Of a DNA stretch of 13,353 nucleotides, positions 1-5,497 are shown piece by piece. Origin of the DNA: Thermoplasmata archaeon (GTDB taxonomy: Archaea > Thermoplasmatota > Thermoplasmata > Sysuiplasmatales > Sysuiplasmataceae). How positions within the stretch are numbered: the stretch's first letter is position 1; each line of letters opens with the position of its first letter. Position numbers and translations under genes: made by a program. Below the pieces are notes generated by a model. The model saw nothing but the letters and a program-made list of their open reading frames with translations. It was not told where the DNA came from and did not search any database. The stretch lies in contig JAKAPY010000030.1 in assembly GCA_021811925.1 (NCBI GenBank), positions 1 through 13,353 of the forward strand, read 5' to 3'.

Positions 1-228
1 AGGATGTGCCGGGAGATGTATAACCCGGATGAGAAGCCGCAACTGCACGAGACCTTCGAGCAGTACAAGAATAACAGGGGGAGCACGATCAACCACTTCC
101 ACGAAAAACTCCTGCTCCTCAGGGATCTGATGAACACAGACGCAGCCAAGAGGATGTCTGCCGAAAGGCATAATTTTATGCTCGAGTTCCTTGACAGATT
201 CAGCAATGAATGGGAAGGTAGACTGTAA
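1..228 (+). CDS. HD-domain phosphohydrolase, C-terminal fragment (5' cut by window edge)
   Basis: This is the open C-terminal part of a longer protein whose start lies left of the window; the frame runs from base 1 to a TAA at 226-228. The visible residues resemble the end of the YedJ-like HD-domain phosphohydrolases: an Asn-His-Phe-x-Glu-Lys-Leu-Leu-Leu-Leu stretch, then Met-Asn-Thr and an Arg-His-x-Phe-Met helix, ending close to a Glu-Trp-Glu-Gly motif. The metal-binding HD residues themselves would lie upstream and cannot be seen. Such proteins hydrolyse phosphate esters or nucleotides in the cytoplasm, but the substrate cannot be read from this piece. The next gene follows after 12-21 bases on the same strand, so the two are probably co-transcribed. 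The family call rests on recognition of the tail pattern only. Confidence 0.7.
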   Translation, partial: RMCREMYNPDEKPQLHETFEQYKNNRGSTINHFHEKLLLLRDLMNTDAAKRMSAERHNFMLEFLDRFSNEWEGRL

Positions 229-240
229 AGAAAGCGGAGT

Positions 241-822
241 ATGAACTGGATGCCTGAAACAAACATAATACATGAAAGAACGTGCCTCGTGGTCATCGAT
301 CTGCAGAAGGGAATCACTTCCGGGCAAGTATTCCCCCGGAACGCTTCAGAAGTGATAGAGAACGCATCTAAGATTGCAGATGAGTTCAGGAAAAGAAAGA
401 TGCCTGTCTTTCTTGTTCATGTGAAGGGTACTCCGCCTCTGGGACTCAGACCCGACACCGATTCAAAACAGAGCCTGCCCGAAATGCCACCGGACTGGGC
501 CGATATTGTCCCCGCGCTTGGACCGAAGGAAGGGGACGTTGTAATTATGAAGAGACAATGGGGCGCATTTTACGGGACGGAGCTGGAGATGCAACTCAGG
601 AGGAGGGGCATCACCACAATCGTGCTTTGCGGAATTTCCACAAACATAGGAGTGGAGAGCACGGCCAGGTTCGCGTACGAGTACGGATTCAACCAGATCT
701 TCGTGGAGGATGCAATGGCGTCAAGATCAGCCGAGGAACATGCTTTCACTGTCAAGACAACATTCCCGAGAATGGGAAGGGTGAGGAGCACTTCTGAAAT
801 ACTGAGCGCCTTGGCACGTTAA
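241..822 (+). CDS. Isochorismatase-fold (cysteine hydrolase family) protein with Gly in place of the catalytic Cys
   Basis: A 193-residue protein of the isochorismatase-like alpha/beta fold. The first strand carries the catalytic-type Asp (VVIDLQ, D20), and the conserved Lys sits at K104 in a KRQWGAF segment. The nucleophile region reads LCGISTNIGVESTARFA (residues 129-145): Gly137 stands where active members (pattern TNxCVexTA) have Cys. The same TNIGVEST pattern occurs, as I recall, in the E. coli YecD-like subgroup, so this is probably an inherited subfamily trait, not a recent mutation. The C-terminal EDAMAS motif and overall length are normal. Function is unknown: it may bind a ligand without hydrolysing it or use another chemistry. 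ATG 241 lies only 1 base after a GGAG (236-239); ATG 250 (M4) has 10-base spacing and is the likelier start. It follows the HD gene as a probable second operon member. Confidence 0.85.
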   Translation: MNWMPETNIIHERTCLVVIDLQKGITSGQVFPRNASEVIENASKIADEFRKRKMPVFLVHVKGTPPLGLRPDTDSKQSLPEMPPDWADIVPALGPKEGDVVIMKRQWGAFYGTELEMQLRRRGITTIVLCGISTNIGVESTARFAYEYGFNQIFVEDAMASRSAEEHAFTVKTTFPRMGRVRSTSEILSALAR

Positions 823-866
823 GGATTGACCTGCACGGAGGCACACGGGAACGGAGCACGCTACAA

Positions 867-874
867 TTAAATAC
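867..874 (+). promoter_or_regulatory. Putative TATA box for gfcR
   Basis: The sequence TTAAATAC stands about 35 bases ahead of the gfcR ATG. With the usual archaeal spacing of about 25 bases, transcription would begin near 895-900, leaving a very short leader; no clear Shine-Dalgarno is present before the ATG at 906. It lies in the 83-base gap after the isochorismatase-fold gene, supporting a separate transcript. Confidence 0.5.
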
Positions 875-905
875 AACGGTCAGAAATAAACAGACAGGGT
901 CTCAA

Positions 906-1547
906 ATGGTAGAGGTAAAGGAGCTCGCGGCCAAGGCGCTTGAACTGCAGAAGAAGGGATTGAAACCAACAGAGATCGGTGACGAGTTGCACCTGACCGT
1001 TGACACGGTCCATTACCTGCTGGAGGAAGGGCCCGAAGGAACGCTGCCTCCGTCCGATGTGAAAATAGGATGGCGATCTCTTGGCGTGAGCCCCCACAGA
1101 ATGTGGCTCATCGGTGAAATACTTGCCGACATGGCGAACGAGGAGCTTGCCAAGATGAACCTGAAGGCCGACTCTGTTGCTGGAATTGCCCTCAACGGAG
1201 TCGGGTTTGCGAACACAATAGCGCAGATACTTGAAGCAGAATTGCTTGTTTACAGGCCGCCCGCCGAGAGGACCAGCTCCGGTGGTGCCTTCAGCTCCAA
1301 CTATGCATCGCCAAAGGGCAAGAAGGTCGTTGTTGTAGACGACGTGCTGTCCACTGGCCATGCGATGGAGTCTGCTGTGAACGACATACGGGCCGGTGGA
1401 GGCGAGCCGGTCGTTTGCCTCGTGATTGTCAACAAGAGCAGCCTTGACGAAATAGGTGGCGTCAGGCTCAGGGGAATAATAAGGGCAAGATCGGTCGGCG
1501 GGACGATTCTCGGCGGTGGTCCGCTCAGGTCGTTCGCGTACAAGTGA
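906..1547 (+). CDS. gfcR: GfcR-type transcriptional regulator (HTH + orotate-phosphoribosyltransferase-like domain)
   Basis: A 213-residue protein combining an N-terminal helix-turn-helix (about residues 17-39, KGLKPTEIGDELHL then TVDTVHYLL) with a type I phosphoribosyltransferase domain. The PRPP-binding loop is intact at residues 141-153 (VVVVDDVLSTGHA, with the Asp-Asp pair D145-D146), and a YRPPAERT segment occurs at 116-123. This architecture matches the archaeal family called PyrE-like or GfcR. In Haloferax a member activates genes of sugar catabolism; PRPP or nucleotide binding is thought to act as the signal, not catalysis. By analogy this protein may regulate glucose-degradation or carbohydrate genes, possibly including the ABC transporter at the right end, but no operator is proven here. 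It is preceded by its own TATA-like box and appears monocistronic. The alternative, a true orotate PRTase, is less likely because of the HTH. Confidence 0.85.
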   Translation: MVEVKELAAKALELQKKGLKPTEIGDELHLTVDTVHYLLEEGPEGTLPPSDVKIGWRSLGVSPHRMWLIGEILADMANEELAKMNLKADSVAGIALNGVGFANTIAQILEAELLVYRPPAERTSSGGAFSSNYASPKGKKVVVVDDVLSTGHAMESAVNDIRAGGGEPVVCLVIVNKSSLDEIGGVRLRGIIRARSVGGTILGGGPLRSFAYK

Positions 1548-1577
1548 CCCGCTTGGGCACACAGATTAATAGCCGTG

Positions 1578-1585
1578 AAATATTA
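1578..1585 (+). promoter_or_regulatory. Putative TATA box upstream of the Cys-rich mini-ORF / RNase H-fold gene
   Basis: AAATATTA occurs 31 bases after the gfcR stop. Typical spacing puts transcription start near 1603-1610, at the GTG of the small Cys-rich reading frame and about 40 bases ahead of the ATG of the RNase H-fold gene. Assignment is by position and AT-rich composition only. Confidence 0.4.
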
Positions 1586-1602
1586 CCATTTCCAAGCGGA
1601 GC

Positions 1603-1695
1603 GTGTTTACCCCTTGCCTTGAAGACTGCCTCACGGAAGGACGGGCATGCCGCAACTGCATGCAGCAGGCTGGCTGCACGGGGGCGGTATCCTGA
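1603..1695 (+). CDS. Possible 30-residue Cys-rich micropeptide
   Basis: A GTG-initiated frame of 30 codons ends in TGA at 1693-1695 and overlaps the first 16 codons of the next gene in another frame. Its product would contain five Cys, at residues 5, 9, 16, 19 and 25, including one CxxC, a density that suggests metal binding if it is made. The GTG lies almost at the transcription start predicted from the TATA box at 1578-1585, so it could be read as a leaderless message; a GGAG at 1598-1601 is too close to help. It could instead be chance, a leader peptide, or the N-terminus of the downstream protein if a frameshift separates them. I do not recognise a family. Confidence 0.25.
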   Translation: MFTPCLEDCLTEGRACRNCMQQAGCTGAVS

Positions 1696-2447
1696 TTAGC
1701 GTTATCTCCGATGATTTCAGGTTCTCTTACGATGTTGCAAACAGGCTGAAACGATTCGGCGCTCCTTTTGAGCACGTGGACCCGGGGCAGGGCATACCGA
1801 AAGGGACAATGGTTATCATCAAGAAGGGGCAGCCCAGGGTGATAATGGAAGGAAGCAGGTTCACGATCTACGGCGAACCGGAGGACACAAGTGTCAAGGC
1901 CTGGCTTGTTTCGGGGGGGCTGACGGACTGGAACAGGGACGTATTCATAGGCATAGATCCGGGCGAGACCCCCGGCATAGCTATTTTTTCAGGAAACGCG
2001 AGGATAACGACTGCGCTTGCACCAACTCCCGAAAGCGTTGCATTCTATACGAGAACACTTTCCCAGCTTGTGGGGAAAAAGCACGTGAACGTGCGCATAG
2101 GCGATGGCGATCCGACGAACAGGGACAGGACCATACGGGCAGTCTGGTCCACCTGCAATCAGGTGGAGATGGTGGATGAAAGGAGGACAAGCAAGCAGGC
2201 AGGTTCGGACGAGGAGGCAGCCTCCCTCATCGGTATGACGAAGGGGGAGATTGTGAAGGAAAGGCCGGATGTCATTCCATCAGAGGGGGAATTGAGGAAC
2301 ATACAGCGCAAGAGCAGGCTCCAGAGCGGTGGCCACACCACAATATCCCGCCTTCTCGCCGAATCAGTTGCCAGGGGAGAGAAGTCAATGGAGGAGGCAA
2401 TAGGACTGCAGAGGCGAGCGGAAAAGGGCAGGAAGCCATCAGAATAG
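1647..2447 (+). CDS. Uncharacterised archaeal RNase H/RuvC-fold protein (putative nuclease)
   Basis: A protein of up to 266 residues. An N-terminal segment (about 17-80) begins ISVISDDFRFSYD and looks like a small alpha/beta domain. From residue 99 an RNase H-like core starts with FIGIDPGETPGIAIF, whose D104 is the expected first metal ligand. Further acidic positions follow: D153/D155 after a second strand (VNVRIGDGDP), an MVDERRTS segment with E178 resembling YqgF/RuvC proteins, and D188-E190 before a helix. The C-terminal part (about 217-266) is helical and basic. This pattern fits a DNA or RNA nuclease or Holliday-junction-type resolvase acting in the cytoplasm, but I know no characterised member. 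ATG 1647 adds about 16 poorly conserved-looking residues, so initiation nearer 1692-1700 on a non-ATG codon is possible. The gene converges on the decarboxylase gene with 9 bases of overlap. Confidence 0.7.
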   Translation: MPQLHAAGWLHGGGILISVISDDFRFSYDVANRLKRFGAPFEHVDPGQGIPKGTMVIIKKGQPRVIMEGSRFTIYGEPEDTSVKAWLVSGGLTDWNRDVFIGIDPGETPGIAIFSGNARITTALAPTPESVAFYTRTLSQLVGKKHVNVRIGDGDPTNRDRTIRAVWSTCNQVEMVDERRTSKQAGSDEEAASLIGMTKGEIVKERPDVIPSEGELRNIQRKSRLQSGGHTTISRLLAESVARGEKSMEEAIGLQRRAEKGRKPSE

Positions 2448-3401
2448 GTGCTCTTCCGTCAGCCTGCTGGGCCCGCCCACGGTGCATTTCATTGTCTTTA
2501 TACCGAGGGCCCTTATCCTCTTATCAACCTCACCAACCGTTCCAGGGGTGCAGTTCACATACGCGGTTGCGCCTGTGTCGACTGAGAAGTAGCACTCTGT
2601 TCCCTGCTTCCTCATTGCCCTTACTTCACCGATGACGGAGAGTGTTTCGGGTTTCCAGAATATCATGCCCGAGGGTCCGCTCATTGTGACTGCATGGAGC
2701 ATGAGAGTGTCGGCCTCGGCCAGACTGCCGATCCTGGTGATATCGCCTGCCCTTATTGCCTCATCCATCTGGGCAAGGGCGTTGTGCAGGTAGGACAGCC
2801 TGCCTGCAAAGAGAGGGGACTTCACAACCTCCCTGTGGGCATCCTCTGTCTGCTTGGTGTTTTCGACAAGCGCTACAATCATGTCCATTTTCAGCTCTTC
2901 ACCCGCAAGCGGGTAGGCATAGCTGTCCTCGTGCCTTGTGCCCATCCTCCACCTTGAGAAGCCACCTGCCACTGCCCTTGTTGCAGATCCCGCGCCCAGC
3001 CTCGACAGAGCAGACAGCTGGTTCTTCTCGAGCCTCAGGCCCGCGGCGGCTGATGCAGCCGTTGCCAGGGCGGCAAAACCCGAAGACGATGCGCCCAAAC
3101 CCACCCCCGACGGAAAACTGTTCACCGACTCCATTCTGAATTTCTCCCTGGTGCCGGTTGCACGCCTTACGTGGTCCACAACGCTCAATATCCTCTCGAG
3201 CGATCGCCCCTCCGCCTCCTTCCCGTCAATGACTGCCCTGTCCTTACCGAAATCACCGAATTCTACTGTCGTTCTGGTCGAGAGAGGAGCAGTTGCGACG
3301 GAAATGGAGTCGTGGTAGGGCAGGCGCAGCGCTTCGTCGCGGAGTCTGTGATACTTGATCAGGCCCTGCATGGGATGGGCAATGGAAGTCGCTTTGGACA
3401 T
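2439..3401 (-). CDS. Mevalonate-branch decarboxylase of the GHMP kinase family (phosphomevalonate or bisphosphomevalonate decarboxylase)
   Basis: A 320-residue GHMP-superfamily enzyme of the mevalonate diphosphate decarboxylase type. The N-terminus reads AHPMQGLIKYH, resembling haloarchaeal phosphomevalonate decarboxylases and Thermoplasma homologues more than bacterial or eukaryotic MDD. The ATP-binding loop is at 97-112 (PSGVGLGASSSGF), the conserved Arg is R142 in GSATRAVAGGF, and the Lys/Asp pair linked to decarboxylation is present (K16, D275 in SVDTGATA). Mevalonate 3-kinases of Thermoplasma lack that pair, so a decarboxylating role is favoured: making isopentenyl phosphate or diphosphate for archaeal lipids. 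R19 stands where relatives usually have Gly. ATG 3401 is chosen because a GAGGTG (3407-3412) sits 5 bases ahead; a GTG at 3407 lies within that site. It is the second gene after the interrupted archease, whose TGA touches this ribosome-binding site. Confidence 0.88.
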   Translation of the reverse strand: MSKATSIAHPMQGLIKYHRLRDEALRLPYHDSISVATAPLSTRTTVEFGDFGKDRAVIDGKEAEGRSLERILSVVDHVRRATGTREKFRMESVNSFPSGVGLGASSSGFAALATAASAAAGLRLEKNQLSALSRLGAGSATRAVAGGFSRWRMGTRHEDSYAYPLAGEELKMDMIVALVENTKQTEDAHREVVKSPLFAGRLSYLHNALAQMDEAIRAGDITRIGSLAEADTLMLHAVTMSGPSGMIFWKPETLSVIGEVRAMRKQGTECYFSVDTGATAYVNCTPGTVGEVDKRIRALGIKTMKCTVGGPSRLTEEHLF

Positions 3402-3406
3402 ATGCA

Positions 3407-3412
3407 CACCTC
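3407..3412 (-). promoter_or_regulatory. Shine-Dalgarno site of the decarboxylase gene, overlapping the archease stop
   Basis: On the minus strand GAGGTG precedes the ATG at 3401 by 5 bases and overlaps the last two bases of the archease TGA (3411-3413). This decides the start and suggests translational coupling between the two genes. Confidence 0.7.
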
Positions 3413-3815
3413 AGACGTCGATTATGAACTTGGCATAACCCTCTCTGGTATTAAATTCCAGCATGTGGTATGTGACAGCCTTCACGTCTTCCTTCAGCCT
3501 GTGACGCCGCCTGTCAATCTTCTCTCCCTTTGCAGTGCACTCTAGCCTGAGCCCGTCAACAGTCACATTGAACTCGCAGAAGAGTTATCGCATGGTGCTG
3601 TGGAGGAAGACAAGCTCATTCAGGAAGTCGACAAGGAGAGCCTCCAGTGAACCAGATTCAAGGCTTATCTTTTCCTCGCCCTTCGGCCTTATGGAGCCTG
3701 TGTCTGCTATCTGATCGAACAGTGCAAAAGCAGAGTTCTCGAACATTTCATCGATGGTTGAGCCAAATGCCTGTATCTGTATGTCGGCCGTATGGTCGAG
3801 GAGCCTGTACTTCAC
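3411..3815 (-). pseudogene. Archease (RtcB tRNA-ligase activator), interrupted by an in-frame TAA
   Basis: Archease is the small protein cofactor that promotes guanylylation and turnover of the RNA ligase RtcB, needed to join tRNA exons. The frame opens at GTG 3815 and reads KYRLLDHTADIQIQAFG, the family's start including the metal-binding DHTAD motif (D7, D11). It runs 76 residues to LVFLHSTMR and meets TAA at 3585-3587. Reading on in the same frame gives a perfect archease C-terminus of 57 residues (LFCEFNV, RHRLKEDVKAVTYH, ending FIIDV) and a TGA at 3411-3413. So one codon, where relatives usually have a hydrophobic residue, is a stop; TTA to TAA would be a single change. Total length, 134 codons, is normal. 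It may be a sequencing error, a strain-level nonsense mutation or a true pseudogene. It is first in the operon with the decarboxylase; the promoter is the TATA at 3866-3877. Confidence 0.85.
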
Positions 3816-3865
3816 GTTGAGAATAAAGGCATTCAGCAAAATAACAGTTGTTGTCGCCCCAGCAG

Positions 3866-3877
3866 ATATATTATAAG
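3866..3877. promoter_or_regulatory. Shared bidirectional TATA element between archease and M24 peptidase genes
   Basis: The near-palindromic ATATATTATAAG lies in the divergent intergenic region. On the plus strand its centre is about 25 bases before the ATG at 3896, predicting a leaderless mRNA that begins at the start codon. On the minus strand its centre is about 55 bases before the archease GTG at 3815, predicting a leader of roughly 30 bases. No Shine-Dalgarno precedes either start, which fits this reading. Confidence 0.6.
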
Positions 3878-3895
3878 GGATTTCAATCAACTGGT

Positions 3896-4981
3896 ATGGA
3901 ATCAAGGAATGCAAGACTGTTTTCTCTTATTGATGGCAAGGCAGATGTTGTTGCAATTGTCAACAGCGGAGACAGCCACATAGACCACAACTTCAAGTAC
4001 TTCACAAACGCCAAATCAGGCGTTTTCGAAGGCTCGATCGCGTTTGTGGGCCCAAAAAAGACGACAGTTGTCACGAGCCAGCTGGAAGCGTCTTCCCTGA
4101 AGGGGCTGGATGTGAACGTGAAGGTCTTCGGCACAAGGAAGCAATTTGAGAAGATCGTTGGAAGCATTGCCTCGAAATACAAGACTGTGGGACTGAACTT
4201 CCCAGCGGTTACATATGAGGGCTTCAGGCGGCTAAAGAAGAGCTTCAAGGGAAAGACAGTCGATGTGAGCGAGGAAATAGCGAAATGCAGGGCAGTGAAG
4301 GACAGGGATGAAATAAGGAAGATAGGGGAGTCCTGCAGGATCGCATCAAGGGTTGCGGACAGGATACCAGGCATGCTCAGCGAGGGAATGACTGAAAGCC
4401 AGCTCGCCTCAAAGCTGTCAATGGCGCTGTATGAAGAGGGAAGCGAGGGTCCTTCATTCTCACCGATTGTTTCATTCGGCAAGACGACAGCCATACCTCA
4501 CTATTTCCCCGGCAAGCTCAAGCTGAAGCAGGGCGACCTCGTCCTTACGGATTTCGGGGGCATGTACGAGATGTACTGCTCAGACATAACGAGAACATAC
4601 GTTTTCGGCAAGGCGAGTGAAAGGCAGAGACGCCTCTATGAGACTGTAAAGGCATCGCAGGAAGCCGCCTTCTCAGGAATTAAGGCGGGAGCCTCGGAGA
4701 AGGATATCGATGCTGCGGCCAGAAGCGTCATTGACGGAACAGAGTTCAAGGGCAGGTTCATTCACGGGCTTGGTCACGGACTCGGGCGGCAGGTCCACGA
4801 CGGCGGACCCGTGCTGTCTCCCAGAGGAACAGGCACCCTGGAAGTGGGAATGGTCGTTACAGTTGAGCCCGGAGCATATATCGACGGTTACGGCGGCGTC
4901 AGGATAGAGGATGATGTCGTTGTCACAAAGAGCGGCTGCAGGCTGCTGACAGATGCCAAAAGGGAGCTCACAGAGGTATGA
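3896..4981 (+). CDS. M24-family metallopeptidase (Xaa-Pro dipeptidase/aminopeptidase type)
   Basis: A 361-residue cytoplasmic peptidase of the pita-bread fold, expected to cleave an N-terminal residue next to proline. The N-terminal creatinase-type domain occupies about residues 1-125. The catalytic domain carries all five dinuclear metal ligands: D219 (VLTDFGG), D230 (CSDITR), H294 (GLGHGLG), E324 (TVEPGAY) and E338 (RIEDD). H202 and H301 match the conserved accessory histidines. Length and order fit archaeal PepQ-like enzymes, so it is probably active. An earlier ATG at 3848 would overlap the TATA element; the ATG at 3896 sits at the predicted transcription start and gives the normal N-terminus. 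The gene ends 21 bases from the convergent cyclophilin-like gene. Whether it is a dipeptidase or an aminopeptidase cannot be told from sequence alone. Confidence 0.9.
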   Translation: MESRNARLFSLIDGKADVVAIVNSGDSHIDHNFKYFTNAKSGVFEGSIAFVGPKKTTVVTSQLEASSLKGLDVNVKVFGTRKQFEKIVGSIASKYKTVGLNFPAVTYEGFRRLKKSFKGKTVDVSEEIAKCRAVKDRDEIRKIGESCRIASRVADRIPGMLSEGMTESQLASKLSMALYEEGSEGPSFSPIVSFGKTTAIPHYFPGKLKLKQGDLVLTDFGGMYEMYCSDITRTYVFGKASERQRRLYETVKASQEAAFSGIKAGASEKDIDAAARSVIDGTEFKGRFIHGLGHGLGRQVHDGGPVLSPRGTGTLEVGMVVTVEPGAYIDGYGGVRIEDDVVVTKSGCRLLTDAKRELTEV

Positions 4982-5002
4982 TTGCCCGCGGAACTGCAGA
5001 CC

Positions 5003-5419
5003 CTAATAGCTGTCCCTGTTGTCGAGTGTTATTGTCATTCCCTGCTCAAAATCCCTTAGTGCCTTCATTGAAGAATCGTCAACAGACACGCTGCCAATCC
5101 TGAAGACGGGGACGTAAGGCTCGGGCCGGGAGCTCCTGCTTACGGGAGTCGGTCCGAAGAAGATACAGACAGACTTGCCTTCCTCCCAGTAGGCTATATC
5201 GCCTATATTGACGCTCTTAGTCTTCTTCCCTGTCGGGATTGGGTGTGTTATTTCAAAGTAAATCTCCTCTCCCCAGACGTGGCCCGTGGATGTCACTGGC
5301 AACTGCTGAAGGAGCGTATCTATCTCCGGAAGGTCAAGCGTCTGCGCCGCGACTTCACCGCCGGGCAGATGAAATGCGATTTGGCCCCTCATGCATCGGA
5401 GTATAATGCGGCCGGGCAC
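5003..5419 (-). CDS. Cyclophilin-like fold protein (TM1367-type)
   Basis: A protein of about 138 residues with the hallmarks of the cyclophilin-like family typified by TM1367: WGEEIYFEI (residues 49-57) and IGDIAYWEEGKSVCIFFGP (72-90). These proteins share the cyclophilin barrel but lack the usual peptidyl-prolyl isomerase active-site pattern; their role is not established. GTG 5419 is preferred because it gives an N-terminus (GRIILRCMRGQIAFHL) that lines up with the family's first strands. ATG 5392 would cut away the first strand, and ATG 5494 adds an unrelated-looking extension that overlaps the divergent ZPR1 gene region. No Shine-Dalgarno is seen at any of them. The gene ends 21 bases from the convergent M24 peptidase. 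Start confidence is low, family confidence good. Confidence 0.75.
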   Translation of the reverse strand: MPGRIILRCMRGQIAFHLPGGEVAAQTLDLPEIDTLLQQLPVTSTGHVWGEEIYFEITHPIPTGKKTKSVNIGDIAYWEEGKSVCIFFGPTPVSRSSRPEPYVPVFRIGSVSVDDSSMKALRDFEQGMTITLDNRDSY

Positions 5420-5462
5420 AAAAAAGCTGCCAGTCCATTCGAATCGGATTTGGCAATGAACA

Positions 5463-5473
5463 AGTTTATGTAT
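5463..5473. promoter_or_regulatory. Putative TATA element between the cyclophilin-like and ZPR1-type genes
   Basis: AGTTTATGTAT lies between the divergent starts. On the plus strand it is about 30 bases before ATG 5498, fitting a leaderless or near-leaderless ZPR1 mRNA. On the minus strand ATACATAAACT would give a start near 5441, leaving a short leader before GTG 5419. The match to a TATA consensus is moderate. Confidence 0.4.
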
Positions 5474-5497
5474 TGTGTTGAAGGAATGGTCCATGAA

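Noticed and set aside
867..1562. A 231-codon open frame on the minus strand opposite gfcR
   Set aside because: It covers almost exactly the gfcR gene, which has clear HTH and PRPP motifs; the antisense product has no family pattern and no start signals.
3848..3895. Earlier ATG (3848) for the M24 peptidase gene
   Set aside because: It would translate through the TATA element and add 16 residues not typical of the family; the ATG at 3896 fits the leaderless promoter.
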